In this document: piece by piece, positions 8,826 through 17,504 of the stretch
Position numbering within the stretch: the stretch's first letter is position 1
How the letters are laid out: each line of letters opens with the position of its first letter
Assembly (NCBI GenBank): GCA_016875195.1
Contig: VGRY01000009.1
Span: 22,031-86,030, forward strand
Length of the DNA: 64,000 nucleotides
Direction of reading: 5' to 3'
DNA from: Deltaproteobacteria bacterium
Lineage (GTDB): Bacteria; Desulfobacterota; BSN033; UBA1163
Position numbers and translations under genes: made by a program
Notes under the pieces: model-generated
Told to the model about the DNA's origin: nothing
The model's input: the letters and a program-made list of their open reading frames with translations, nothing else
Databases searched by the model: none

Positions 8826-8975
8826 AAGTGTAATTTCGAAGCACGAAATCCGAAATTCGAAACAATCTCAAATGACCAAATTTCAAATGTTCCAAATAAA
8901 AAAAACGTTTAGAATTTTGAAAATTCGAATTTATTTCCTGGATTTAGATATTCGGATTTCGGATTTGGTTTCTTG
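8826..8975. repeat. AT-rich hairpin repeat, family R3 copy 1
   Basis: The region is built of CGAAATCCGAAATTCGAAAC, CAAATTTCAAATGTTCC and GATATTCGGATTTCGGATTT. The first and last parts are roughly inverted copies, so the whole can fold as a long imperfect hairpin. The same words occur, rearranged, at 33805-33955. Confidence 0.6.
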
Positions 8976-8991
8976 AGAAGGGGGGATAACG

Positions 8992-10428
8992 ATGGCTGTA
9001 AAAACGTTTGAACAATATGTGGCAAGTTTGAAGAGGCTGAAGCCCACCGTCTATATGTTCGGGGAGAAAGTGAAGAATCCGGTGGATCATCCTCGAATTC
9101 GTGCAGGGATCAATGCGACTGGGGCGACCTATGAACTGGCGCAGCATGAGAAGTACAAACCTCTCGTGACGACCGTGTCTCCTCTGACAGGAGAGCCCAT
9201 CAACCGGTTTACCCTGCCTCCGCAATCGATCGAAGATCTTGTAGCGAGAGTGAAGGTCAACCGGGCTCTGGGAGGTTATGTAGGGACATGTCATCAGCGA
9301 TGCACGGGCCTCGATTGTCTGTGCACCCTGTCGATTGTGACCTATGACATCGATAAAAAATATGGGACTCAATATAACAATCGATTCAACGAGTTCCTGA
9401 AGTATGTACAAAAAAACGATCTGGCTACAAATGCCAGTGTCACCGACGTTAAGGGAGACCGTAATTTCGGCCCCCATGAACAACCGGATAAAGATATGTA
9501 CCTCCGGGTGGTCGATCAAAACAAAGAAGGGATCATCGTCAAGGGAGCCAAAGGCCATCAAACCGGGTCCGTCAGTTGCCATGAGATCATTGTCCTTCCA
9601 ACGCGTGCAATGGGAAAAGGGGATGAAGATTATGCCTTAGCGTTTGCGATCCCTTCGGATACAGATCATCTCATTCATGTGGTGGGACGAAATTCGATGG
9701 ATACCCGCGAGATCGAAGGGGTCGATTGCGGAAATATCCGATACAGCAAGTATTGCCCGACGCTCATCTTTGATGAGGTGTTGGTGCCATGGGAAAGGGT
9801 CTTCATGTTCAGGGAGGTGGAGTTTGCAGGGGAGATGGTGAACCGCTTTTCTGCCTTTCACCGCCAGTCCCACGGCGGTTGTAAATCAGGAAAGATCGAT
9901 GCCATGACAGGCGCTGCCCTGCTGATGATGGAGTATAACGGAACATTAAAGGTGAGTCACCACAAGGAGAAGGTGATCGACATGATCCATAAGGCGGAGA
10001 CCCTCTATGGCTGTAGCCTGGCTGCCTCCTATGAGGGAAAGAAGGAGCCTTCTGGAACCTACTTCATCGATCCGGTACTGGCCAATGCCTCCAAGATTCA
10101 TGAAGGAAAGGAAATGGCTGAAGCCACCCGGCTCATGATCGACATTGCAGGGGGATTTGTAGCCGACCTGCCTTCGGACAGGGACTTTGAAAATCCTGAG
10201 ATCGGTGAACTTTTAAAGAAATATTTAAAGGGAGCCACCGGCGTGCCGGTTGAAAAAAGGATCAAAATGCTCCGGCTCGTTGAGAAGATGGCTATGGAGA
10301 GCGCGGATACGATTTCGGACATTCATGGAGGAGGCTCCCCGGCGGCTCACCGGCTCACGATTTTCAGAGAATCGGACATCACTCATAAAAAGAAATGTGC
10401 CATGCGGTTGGCAGGGATTGAGGAATAG
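8992..10428 (+). CDS. 4-hydroxybutyryl-CoA dehydratase / vinylacetyl-CoA isomerase-like flavoprotein
   Basis: This is a 478-residue member of the 4-hydroxyphenylacetate 3-hydroxylase/4-hydroxybutyryl-CoA dehydratase fold. All four iron-sulfur ligands known for the dehydratase from Clostridium are present with the right spacing: C100 and C104 (GTCHQRC) and H290 and C297 (FHRQSHGGC). The hydroxylase branch lacks these, so an FAD plus 4Fe-4S radical dehydratase is the best call. The reaction would be 4-hydroxybutyryl-CoA, or a relative, to crotonyl-CoA. It follows a ferredoxin-linked oxidoreductase operon and an AT-rich repeat. The start is supported by AGAAGGGGGG. A related CoA-ester substrate cannot be excluded. 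Confidence 0.87.
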   Translation: MAVKTFEQYVASLKRLKPTVYMFGEKVKNPVDHPRIRAGINATGATYELAQHEKYKPLVTTVSPLTGEPINRFTLPPQSIEDLVARVKVNRALGGYVGTCHQRCTGLDCLCTLSIVTYDIDKKYGTQYNNRFNEFLKYVQKNDLATNASVTDVKGDRNFGPHEQPDKDMYLRVVDQNKEGIIVKGAKGHQTGSVSCHEIIVLPTRAMGKGDEDYALAFAIPSDTDHLIHVVGRNSMDTREIEGVDCGNIRYSKYCPTLIFDEVLVPWERVFMFREVEFAGEMVNRFSAFHRQSHGGCKSGKIDAMTGAALLMMEYNGTLKVSHHKEKVIDMIHKAETLYGCSLAASYEGKKEPSGTYFIDPVLANASKIHEGKEMAEATRLMIDIAGGFVADLPSDRDFENPEIGELLKKYLKGATGVPVEKRIKMLRLVEKMAMESADTISDIHGGGSPAAHRLTIFRESDITHKKKCAMRLAGIEE

Positions 10429-10487
10429 ATAGGAGAAAATCCTGTCAAATGTTTTGCTAGAAGGGGAGCCGGATTCAGGAAGCTCTC

Positions 10488-10628
10488 TTGGATTCAAGGA
10501 CTAAAGAACTGGATTCGACGATTCAAATAAGTATCAACGGAAAGTTTATTTCAAAGGATGAAATCCGCCAACAAAAAATAGAGGATGGGGACCACATCAC
10601 TTTTTTTAAACTCTTAGCCGGGGGATAA
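10488..10628 (+). CDS. Short ThiS/MoaD-like sulfur-carrier C-terminal half
   Basis: This frame of 46 codons starts at TTG 10488 behind AGGAAG, which is spaced 5 bases from it. The product matches the second half of ThiS/MoaD beta-grasp proteins: ISINGKFISKDE (strand with the VNG turn), then IEDGDHITFF and a terminal LAGG. The di-glycine tail is the site of adenylation and thiocarboxylation in the family. Whole family members have about 65-80 residues, so the N-terminal half is missing; the frame is closed at 10458 and no good in-frame extension exists. A MoaD-like gene next to an aldehyde oxidoreductase gene is a known arrangement for tungstopterin enzymes. It may be a remnant, a frameshifted gene or a genuine mini-protein. 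Confidence 0.5.
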   Translation: MDSRTKELDSTIQISINGKFISKDEIRQQKIEDGDHITFFKLLAGG

Positions 10629-10711
10629 AAAAGCTTGAAGTGCTTCAATGGCACTTGAGAGCGGATAGGGATACAAGAATTGAATAGTATAGTGAGAGGA
10701 GGAGAATAGAT

Positions 10712-12544
10712 ATGTATGGATGGCGGGGGAGAATTCTAAGAGTTGACTTGACGAGCGGTGAGTGTAAGGAAGAGAATTTAGAACCGCAAGTGGCCAAAGA
10801 TTACATCGGAGGCCGTGGTCTCGGAGTTTATTACTTGAATAAAGAGGTGAATCCTAAATGTGATCCTTTATCTCCAGAGAACATGTTGGTCATGGCTGCT
10901 GGACCGTTAACCGGGACTTCTGCCCCGACCGCAGCTCGTTATATGGTTATGACCAAAGGTCCGCTGACCGGAGCAATTACTTGCTCGAACTCAGGTGGCC
11001 ATTTTCCCAGGGAATTGAAACGAGCCGGTTTCGACGTCCTGATATTCACCGGGCGAGCATCTCATCCAGTTTATCTTTGGATCAATAAAGGTAAGTTTGA
11101 ACTCAGGCCAGCAGGCCATCTCTGGGGTAAAACTGTGCCTGAAACCACAGAAGCTCTCCTCAATGAGACCGACCCAAGAGCCCGCGTCGCCTGCATCGGT
11201 CCAGCTGGAGAAAAGCTGGTTCTGTTTGCCGCGATCATGAACGATAAATACCGTGCAGCCGGTCGCTCAGGCGTGGGAGCAGTGATGGGATCAAAAAATC
11301 TGAAGGCGGTGGTGGTCGCGGGTGAAGGATCGGTTCCGATGGCTGACGAGGAACGGTTCAACGAGATACAAAAGCGGGTCTTAACGAAGTTCCGGGATGC
11401 AGTCAAAGCTGGTCCCTCTCCGCTCAGCTTACACGGCACCATCGGGGTGATGACGCCTCTCACCCAAGAGTTTGGGATTCTCCCCACCAAGAATTTTCAG
11501 CGGGGAACCTTCGACGGTTGGGAAGCCGTTTCAGGTCAAACGCTCACTCAAAAATACCTGAAAAAGACCGTTGCCTGCTGGGCCTGTCCAATTGCCTGCG
11601 GCCGATTTACTAAAGTCGAAGAACCTGGATTCGAAGGAGAAGGGGAAGGACCAGAGTTTGAAACCGGCTTTGTCTTTGGCTCGCTTTGTATGGTTGACAA
11701 CCTCGCGGCTGTCACCAAGGCAAATTATATATGCAACGATTTGGGCTTAGATACGATAACGATGGGAGTGACCATTGCCTGCGCCATGGAGCTTTTTGAT
11801 CGGGGTTATTTAACAGAACGACATGCAGGTGGGCCAATCCATTGGGGGGATGGTCGTAAAGTTGTCGAATTGGTAAAGCTGACCGGCCATCGAGAAGGTT
11901 TTGGAAATGAATTGGCTGAAGGCAGTTACAGGCTGGCAGAACGCTGCGGCCATCCTGAACTGGCCATGGTGTCTAAACGTCTCGAACTGCCCGGCTATGA
12001 TCCCAGGGGGCTTCAGGGTGCAGGCCTCAATTACGCCACTTCGCCCATCGGGGCCTCCCATTGTCGGGCGCATATGGCTTACTGCGAAATGGTAGGGCTA
12101 CCGAAGCTCATCGATCCACATGAATGGAAAGGCAAAGCCCGGATCGTTAAGTTTTGGCAAGATGTATTTGCAATCATCGACTCGGCCGGATTCTGTATGT
12201 TTTTTACGATCCGCAACCTTCTGCGGCCTGAATTAGAGATCTTTCCGGATGGTATCTTGGAATATTTAAATGCCGTGACCGGCGCTAATTATACGATGGA
12301 TGAACTAGTTACAGCCGGTGAGAGGATCTTGAATGCTGAAAGAATGTTCCTGGTCAAAGCTGGGTTTTCCCGCAAGGATGATACCTTGCCTCACCGGTTG
12401 ACCCATGAGCCTTTTTCGGAAGGGCCGGTTAAGGGAAGAGTCGTGCATCTCGAAGAGATGCTGGAGGAATATTATAGGGAGCGCGGATGGAGTCAGGAGG
12501 GCATTCCCACAGAGGTCAAGCTCCAGGAATTGGGTTTAAACTAA
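10712..12544 (+). CDS. aor: Tungsten/molybdenum aldehyde:ferredoxin oxidoreductase
   Basis: This 610-residue oxidoreductase oxidises aldehydes to carboxylic acids with ferredoxin, or reduces acids in reverse. It opens with MYGWRGRILRVDLTSGE, and GGRGLGVYYL follows. The 4Fe-4S ligands fall at C289, C292, C296 (CWACPIAC) and C495 (SAGFCMF), close to the numbering of the Pyrococcus enzyme (288, 291, 295, 494). Pterin-contact segments such as RAAGRSGVGAVMGSKNLKA are intact. GAGAGGAGGAG precedes the ATG. The gene lies between the ThiS/MoaD-like fragment and an Ldh2-type dehydrogenase and probably belongs to the same catabolic island. The aldehyde is unknown. Confidence 0.93.
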   Translation: MYGWRGRILRVDLTSGECKEENLEPQVAKDYIGGRGLGVYYLNKEVNPKCDPLSPENMLVMAAGPLTGTSAPTAARYMVMTKGPLTGAITCSNSGGHFPRELKRAGFDVLIFTGRASHPVYLWINKGKFELRPAGHLWGKTVPETTEALLNETDPRARVACIGPAGEKLVLFAAIMNDKYRAAGRSGVGAVMGSKNLKAVVVAGEGSVPMADEERFNEIQKRVLTKFRDAVKAGPSPLSLHGTIGVMTPLTQEFGILPTKNFQRGTFDGWEAVSGQTLTQKYLKKTVACWACPIACGRFTKVEEPGFEGEGEGPEFETGFVFGSLCMVDNLAAVTKANYICNDLGLDTITMGVTIACAMELFDRGYLTERHAGGPIHWGDGRKVVELVKLTGHREGFGNELAEGSYRLAERCGHPELAMVSKRLELPGYDPRGLQGAGLNYATSPIGASHCRAHMAYCEMVGLPKLIDPHEWKGKARIVKFWQDVFAIIDSAGFCMFFTIRNLLRPELEIFPDGILEYLNAVTGANYTMDELVTAGERILNAERMFLVKAGFSRKDDTLPHRLTHEPFSEGPVKGRVVHLEEMLEEYYRERGWSQEGIPTEVKLQELGLN

Positions 12545-12678
12545 TCTTGCCAGAGCTCGCTTATATCGATATTCGAGTATCCATTCTCATCACAGATGCT
12601 GAGGGATAAAGTTGCTCAGATCATGGGAGTGAGTGGAGAAGATTAGATCATACTTCTTTCTATTTATAGGGGCGTGTC

Positions 12679-13761
12679 ATGGGAAAAAATACTGTTCGGC
12701 GAGTTCTCTTTTCCGATCTTAAGGATTTCTGTAAACAGGCCTATCTGAAAGTTGGGGTTCCAGAAGACGAAGCAGAAATTGTGGCTGACTTTATAGCAAG
12801 GTCTGACCTTCGAGGAGTCGAGACTCATGGTGTGATGAGACTTCCCATCTATATTCAGAGGCTTCAGAAGGGTTATGTCCGGCCTGTTTGCAAAATGACT
12901 ACTGTTAAAGAGAAAGGGGCTACGGCTTTTATCGAAGCCCATGGTTCCATGGGCCATGTAGTCTCCTATAAAGCAATGAAAATGGCCATCCAGAAGGCGA
13001 TGGAGTTTGGAACGGGCTGGGTCTCTGTGAAGGATAGCGGTCATTTCGGGACAGCAGGTCTTTTTCCAATGATGGCCCTTGAGAGGGATTATATTGGTTA
13101 TGTAGTGACCAACTCAGCTCCGATGGTAGCTCCTTACGGCGGAAAGGAACGGATCTTAGGGAATAATCCCTTGTCGTTTGCCTTTCCAACCGATCGATAT
13201 CCGGCCATTGTTCTGGATATGTCGATCAGTGTCGTCTCATCGGGGAAGTTAATCTTGTGCCGCAAGAAAGGCGAAAAGATACCCCTGGGCTGGGCGTACG
13301 ATAAGAATGGCCTTCCAACAGAAGACCCTTATGAAGGTTATGAAGGGGGCGGTTCGTTAGCGGCCATCGGAGAATATAAAGGATACGGAATGATTCTGGC
13401 CCATGAAATGCTGACATCTGTTTTAACCGGCGGCAAATGGACTCAATATATTAAGAGTTTATATGAGGAGGACCCTTCAGGCATCCAGGGAACGTGCCAT
13501 TCCTTCATGGCGATTGATCCGGACTGTTTTATTGGAAGAGAGAAGTTCAAGAAAGAGATGGATCGATACATCAAAACGATTAAAGAGAGCGAGAAGGCAA
13601 AAAACGCAACAGAAATTTTGATGCCAGGAGAACCGGAATATCGGACCGAGACCCAGCGCCTCAAAGAAGGCATCCCATTACCCCCTTCCACGATAAAAGA
13701 ATTGGTCACTCTGGGTGAGTCATTTGGAATTTCACTTTCGATGAGTGATGGTCAGAGATAA
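12679..13761 (+). CDS. Malate/L-lactate dehydrogenase family (Ldh2/YlbC-type) oxidoreductase
   Basis: This 360-residue NAD(P)-dependent dehydrogenase belongs to the Ldh2 superfamily (malate, ureidoglycolate, 2,3-diketogulonate and sulfolactate dehydrogenases). Family signatures are RSDLRGVETHGVMRLPIY near residue 50, DSGHFGTAG, and NSAPMVAPYGG with ILGNNPLSFAFP. The region from about residue 190 (VLDMSISVVSSGKLILCRKK) is shorter than usual and the C-terminal part is divergent. The enzyme is the last in the plus-strand catabolic island and could supply or remove a 2-oxoacid. The ATG sits after TAGGGGCGTGTC, a weak ribosome site. Confidence 0.85.
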   Translation: MGKNTVRRVLFSDLKDFCKQAYLKVGVPEDEAEIVADFIARSDLRGVETHGVMRLPIYIQRLQKGYVRPVCKMTTVKEKGATAFIEAHGSMGHVVSYKAMKMAIQKAMEFGTGWVSVKDSGHFGTAGLFPMMALERDYIGYVVTNSAPMVAPYGGKERILGNNPLSFAFPTDRYPAIVLDMSISVVSSGKLILCRKKGEKIPLGWAYDKNGLPTEDPYEGYEGGGSLAAIGEYKGYGMILAHEMLTSVLTGGKWTQYIKSLYEEDPSGIQGTCHSFMAIDPDCFIGREKFKKEMDRYIKTIKESEKAKNATEILMPGEPEYRTETQRLKEGIPLPPSTIKELVTLGESFGISLSMSDGQR

Positions 13762-13796
13762 ACAATCAACTGGCAATCTATCGTCGGCTCAAGCGA

Positions 13797-14228
13797 TTAG
13801 AAAATATATAGATAGACCTGATATAGAATCACGAGGGCACTGATTGAGGTTATCCCGTATAAAACGGGCATGACCAATCGGAATTTACTGTGGATGCATA
13901 ATAGAGGCAGAGGGATAGAAACCAAAATAAATTTCCAGATCCAAAATCTATCCCCATAAACATGGATGGCGGAGCGAACCACAGGGTTAATCTCCCATCC
14001 GCCATCATCCAGAATCATCATGGTGAACAATGCATCCAGTACCGTTAATCCGATACCCAAAGTAAGTAGGATCAGTAATTTTGGATGATAACGGTCTACA
14101 TAGCCACCCCTTTCCCGCTCCTCTTTTCTTTGGAATGCTTTTCTCCGTCCCCAAAGAGTATACCTGGTGATCGCAGGAGTGGGTTGTTTTCTTCTATCTT
14201 TTACTGTTCGTAAGTCGAATCCTTCCAA
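13797..14228 (-). CDS. DUF5658 family membrane protein
   Basis: This is a 143-residue protein with a basic, soluble N-terminal third (DRRKQP, GRRKAF, RKEERERGGYVDRY) followed by about four hydrophobic segments starting LLILLTLGIGLTVLDALFTM. The segment DALFTMMILDDGGWEINPVV matches the DUF5658 pattern, a family without known function. It stands alone on the minus strand, tail to tail with the plus-strand island. No signal peptide precedes the charged N-terminus, so the N-terminus is probably cytoplasmic. Confidence 0.7.
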   Translation of the reverse strand: MEGFDLRTVKDRRKQPTPAITRYTLWGRRKAFQRKEERERGGYVDRYHPKLLILLTLGIGLTVLDALFTMMILDDGGWEINPVVRSAIHVYGDRFWIWKFILVSIPLPLLCIHSKFRLVMPVLYGITSISALVILYQVYLYIF

Positions 14229-14297
14229 AGAGAGACTCCCCAGATTGGCTCAAAGAATCAATTCATAAAAAAAACATGCTTTGCGGAAAATCTTCTG

Positions 14298-14346
14298 TAA
14301 CCCCCCTTCCTCCCCCCTTAATTTAAGGGGGGAATAGAGGGGGGTT
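14298..14346. repeat. C-rich perfect-centre palindrome
   Basis: TAACCCCCCT and CCCCCCTTAAATT-type arms mirror AAGGGGGG and GAGGGGGGTTA, forming a hairpin of about 20 bp stem with a short asymmetry. It lies between two minus-strand genes and resembles the poly-C/poly-G blocks inside the R1 elements. It carries no T-run. Confidence 0.5.
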
Positions 14347-14450
14347 ATAAAAGAGGTCTTTCCTCCTTAAGGCAAAGGGAAAAAGGAGGGGTTCATCTCT
14401 AATATCTATACAATGATGGACTAATTACTAATTTAGGAAACAATACCTGT

Positions 14451-14636
14451 TTAGTCAATCGTTAGTTGAACAAAGAATAGATTACTGTGGGCTTCTTTTT
14501 CGCCTACAATGATTTTCCCAAGGTTCAAGATAGATTCGTCAGTAATTCTCCCTAACGTTTCCCTCCTTTCTGGGATAATCCCGATCGAATGGAATCGATT
14601 TGTTTCATCCTTCCTATAGTATTCATAAACTACCAT
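14451..14636 (-). CDS. Small hypothetical protein (61 aa)
   Basis: The start ATG at 14636 lies behind AGGTGGGAG at good distance; a GTG at 14645 in the same frame is less well placed. The product VVYEYYRKDETNRFHSIGII-type sequence is hydrophilic, with ETLGRITDESILNLGKIIVGE in the middle. It looks like a small conserved protein of the PERR...ITDESI type that I have an impression of from related anaerobes, but I cannot name a function. An upstream overlapping frame (14623-14808) is not well supported. Confidence 0.4.
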   Translation of the reverse strand: MVVYEYYRKDETNRFHSIGIIPERRETLGRITDESILNLGKIIVGEKEAHSNLFFVQLTID

Positions 14637-14997
14637 GACTCCCACCTATCTGCTCTCTTCCGAAGATAAGGATAATCTTCTCAATCCTGTTGACCACCTT
14701 GAAGGCCCGTTCCTTCCCAATTCTTTTTCTGAGCCAATAATAAAAACAAAGGTTCTTATTAATCAAGAAATTCCTCATGGGATCGATATAATACAAGTTT
14801 GGTGCCAAGTATGATTTTAGCTCTAATTTACCCGGTTTAATGTCAATTTATCCAAAGTCAGTATCGAATTTTTATAAGAGGGAAATCTTTTTCTCTTTTT
14901 TCCCGATTCTTTTCCATATACCTTTTCCCAAACAATGAGATTTCTTTTGGAACATTGCTCTTAGGAAGACTAAAGAATGGCGAAATCGGTCGGTAAA

Positions 14998-15573
14998 CTA
15001 AATCGATCGGCGACTGATGACCTGTAGAGGGTCCACCCATTTCAGCGGGTTTGATGTGGCCATTGACTCCCAATCCAGGTGATCGTAGGAGATCTTGTTG
15101 ATTACCCACCCGACTGAAATGTGTAGATGAGGAGGGATGTTTCTTTGTGACTTCTTTGGCCGGGCCAAGCTGGCGAGGATATCTCCAGCCTTAACGATCC
15201 TACCGACGTCTAAACTGCTGGGCGGGTCTGTGTGACCATAGATGGTACAAAACTTTAGAGATTGGCTTTCGGGAAGATGATGTTCCACCATCACCGAATT
15301 ACCGATGAAATCGTCCATCACTCTGACAACGACTCCATCATACAAGACCGGGATCCTCGTTTTTTCATCGAGCTGAAGGATTCTTTTTTCTCGATCCCTG
15401 TAAAGATATAGATCCAACCCCTCATGAGGCCTTTCGCGCTTTCCCTGATTACCCCACCATTTGTCCATCGTATTGAACAACATTCCTGGATAGAAGACCC
15501 ACTCCCGGAAGCCGGTTTCATCCAGAGCGTTCTCTCGGACAAGAAATTGTGTGAATTGTGATTTTTGTATCAA
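14998..15573 (-). CDS. M23 (LytM-like) peptidase-domain protein
   Basis: This 191-residue protein has the beta-sheet core of M23 metallopeptidases. HEGLDLY supplies the His-x3-Asp zinc ligands, and HLHISVG supplies the third histidine with its neighbour. YGH and VGRIVKAGDIL complete the family pattern. No signal peptide or membrane segment is visible, unusual for a cell-wall peptidase, so it may act in the cytoplasm, be exported by other means, or be a diverged member that no longer cuts peptidoglycan. Its 5' end abuts an R1 repeat element (15568-15787). Confidence 0.75.
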   Translation of the reverse strand: MIQKSQFTQFLVRENALDETGFREWVFYPGMLFNTMDKWWGNQGKRERPHEGLDLYLYRDREKRILQLDEKTRIPVLYDGVVVRVMDDFIGNSVMVEHHLPESQSLKFCTIYGHTDPPSSLDVGRIVKAGDILASLARPKKSQRNIPPHLHISVGWVINKISYDHLDWESMATSNPLKWVDPLQVISRRSI

Positions 15574-15787
15574 TTTAGCTTTTTGAAAGAAAAAATTTAT
15601 GAGTCAATGGACCAAAAGAATCATCATAAAATCCCCTCGGTTTCGAGTCGCAACGACCTTAGTCCCCCTTTGCCCCGTTTTCTGCGGGGGAAAAGATTAC
15701 CAAAGGGTGAACCCCTTTTACCTCCCTTTGGCAAAGGGAGGTTGGGAGGGATTTTATAAAGTTTTTTGAACCCGCTAAAGTGTTACC
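15568..15787 (+). mobile_element. R1 MITE-like element, copy A
   Basis: This non-coding element of about 220 bp begins CAATTTAGCTTTTTGAAA and ends CCGCTAAAGTGTTAC. Those ends are imperfect terminal inverted repeats, sharing TTTAGC...TTTGAAA when one is reverse-complemented. Internal words are CCCCTCGGTTTCGAGTCGC, GCCCCGTTTTCTGCGGGG (hairpin) and CCTCCCTTTGGCAAAGGGAGG-type palindromes. Near-identical copies lie at 53737-53955 (inverted) and 56016-56256. Confidence 0.75.
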
Positions 15788-15840
15788 GATTTTTTTAAGG
15801 AGGGTGTTTCAGAAAAATCCAAGCCTTGGATCTCTGCCTC

Positions 15841-16689
15841 TCATTGTTTAACTCTTTGGGCCTTCCATGGTTTCGTTCCAGCCCATGGACCTCCCTGGAT
15901 TTCCACAGTTCCATCTATGGTATCGCCGGTCACACGGCCATTGAATTTCATGGAAACATTTTGTCCTTCAAAATTATACCTTGCGCTAAAACTCAACTGG
16001 TCGCCTTTCAGCCGCTGGTCTCTGATACGAATTTCCTGGCCATGAACCGTCACTTTTCCACGAATCTCCTGGAATTCTTGATTTAAAATCAACTGATCTT
16101 GTAGTTCACCCCGAAAGGAAACACTTCGGAAATACCATGTTCCTCCTACAGTTGCTGGGAGGACCCAGTAGTAAAAAAAACGACCGCCTACTTGCACCAT
16201 CTCATCGGGTTCCCAGTCGGCCATATCAAAGGTATAGGAAACAATCCGGGATCCGGGCTTGAGTTCTTGGAAAAGCTTTGGCCGGAGTTGCTGGTTTAAC
16301 TCGTTAAGGAGATAAAGGGTGACCACGGTCGCTTCTCGAATGTCCACATTGAAAAGGTCTCCCTCAATAAACGTTGTACGGTCAGTAACGTTTGCTTTTC
16401 TTGCATTTTCTTTGCTCTCTTTGATGCGTACCGGGTCAATGTCCACCCCGACGCCGCGGGCCCCAAACTTTTTTGCCGCCAATATCACAAAACGTCCGTC
16501 CCCGCACCCAAGGTCATACACCACATCGTTTTGATTCACCCCTGCCTTTTGAAGCATGGTAATCACCGTAGCTTCCGGAGTCGGCTCAAAATGCACGTCA
16601 GGCACGCGGGTCTGTGAATAGCCGGTTATGGAAAAACATAACACCATCGAGAAGATTAGGATGGGCGCTGTTCTTTGAATCTTCCTCAT
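15841..16689 (-). CDS. Exported class I SAM-dependent methyltransferase-fold protein
   Basis: This 282-residue protein starts at ATG 16689 behind AAAGGAGAAAG; an in-frame start 54 bp upstream has no ribosome site. A signal peptide (RKIQR, then APILIFSMVLCFSITGYSQ) is followed by the AdoMet-binding motif VVYDLGCGDGRFVILAA and GVGVDIDP, then GDLFNVDI. The last 100 residues form a separate beta-rich domain (GTWYFRS, FNGRVTGDTIDGTVEIQGG). A methyltransferase domain behind a secretion signal is uncommon, and its substrate is unknown; the C-terminal part may bind a lipid or cell-wall component. Confidence 0.78.
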   Translation of the reverse strand: MRKIQRTAPILIFSMVLCFSITGYSQTRVPDVHFEPTPEATVITMLQKAGVNQNDVVYDLGCGDGRFVILAAKKFGARGVGVDIDPVRIKESKENARKANVTDRTTFIEGDLFNVDIREATVVTLYLLNELNQQLRPKLFQELKPGSRIVSYTFDMADWEPDEMVQVGGRFFYYWVLPATVGGTWYFRSVSFRGELQDQLILNQEFQEIRGKVTVHGQEIRIRDQRLKGDQLSFSARYNFEGQNVSMKFNGRVTGDTIDGTVEIQGGPWAGTKPWKAQRVKQ

Positions 16690-16751
16690 CACTTTCTCCT
16701 TTGTAAGGTGGTGTTGATTTATGAGATTAATCAACACTTCCAATTTCGGAA

Positions 16752-17105
16752 CTAACCGGCCGCTTGCTTTCTGACGATCCGAGTTGAGCGAATCGTTCGA
16801 CCTCCAACTTTTTGACCTTTCATTTCTTTGAATAGCCGTAACTCCAGGCGGCAGCCGAGGGCGTGAGCGTACTTTTGCAATGTGGCTAAAGAGGGAGAAT
16901 GCTTTCCTCTGCCAGATTCCAGCCGAGCAATGGCTGATTGCGTGGTGCCGATGCGTTCGGCAATTTCTGCCTGGGTAACGCCTGCAGCGGCACGAGCCTT
17001 GAGAAACTCATCGAGAAAAACGAACTCCTCGCCGAGCCGGTCGTATTCAGCTCTTACGTCAGCCCTTGCAAGGGCGCGAGCCTTAAGTTCTTTGTGTGTA
17101 AGCAT
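16752..17105 (-). CDS. XRE-family antitoxin (HigA-like)
   Basis: This 117-residue DNA-binding antitoxin has the helix-turn-helix AGVTQAEIAERIGTTQSAIA followed by RLESGRGKHSPSLATLQKYA, typical of HigA/XRE antitoxins of type II systems. Its start lies inside the 3' end of the upstream toxin gene (23-bp overlap), giving the toxin-first order of higBA. It would neutralise the toxin and, with it, repress the shared promoter through the inverted repeat at 17433-17450. Confidence 0.85.
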   Translation of the reverse strand: MLTHKELKARALARADVRAEYDRLGEEFVFLDEFLKARAAAGVTQAEIAERIGTTQSAIARLESGRGKHSPSLATLQKYAHALGCRLELRLFKEMKGQKVGGRTIRSTRIVRKQAAG

Positions 17106-17424
17106 GTTTAACCTCCTTCAACCTCCGGCGTGCTATTTCAAGCTCTTTGGAGGGAGTCTTGTCCGTCTTCTTTATGAATAGGTGCAGTATCACTATCTTC
17201 TTGCCAACCATCGTGCAATAAAATACTCTTGCAATTCCTTCGGGGGCCTTTATCCGTAACTCAAATAATCCCTCACCCATGGCCCGGGTATGCGGCATAC
17301 CCAGATCCGGTCCATATACCTCCATGCGGTCAGAATATCGAAGGTACCGGCCAAGAAAACCTGCCAGCATTGCAAGAATTTCTTCCTGAAGAGATTGGCT
17401 ATAGTAAGTGATTGTCCAACCCAT
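17083..17424 (-). CDS. HigB-like toxin, RelE/phage Gp49 family
   Basis: This 113-residue predicted mRNA interferase belongs to the RelE/ParE superfamily, Gp49 branch. The family core is visible as MPHTRAMGEGLFELRIKAPE followed by ARVFYCTMVGKKIVILHLF and the basic tail KKTDKTPSKELEIARRR. The gene precedes and overlaps the HigA-like antitoxin. Both genes look intact, in contrast to the second antitoxin locus at 23013-23618. Confidence 0.83.
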   Translation of the reverse strand: MGWTITYYSQSLQEEILAMLAGFLGRYLRYSDRMEVYGPDLGMPHTRAMGEGLFELRIKAPEGIARVFYCTMVGKKIVILHLFIKKTDKTPSKELEIARRRLKEVKHAYTQRT

Positions 17425-17432
17425 GGATGGAT

Positions 17433-17450
17433 TATAGCGTATTTGCTATA
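17433..17450 (-). promoter_or_regulatory. Inverted repeat before the toxin-antitoxin pair (probable operator)
   Basis: TATAGC and GCTATA, separated by 6 bases, form a perfect inverted repeat 9 bp upstream of the toxin ATG. TATAGC resembles a -10 box on the minus strand, so repressor binding here could block transcription. Confidence 0.45.
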
Positions 17451-17504
17451 TTCGGTCAAGTAGTATTTGCAGAAAGAAGAGTCACGAAAAGAGATTCTGG
17501 TTTT

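Noticed and set aside
14623..14808. 61-codon minus-strand frame upstream of the small hypothetical gene
   Set aside because: It starts at TTG without a ribosome site, overlaps the better supported frame at 14451-14636, and has no recognisable family.
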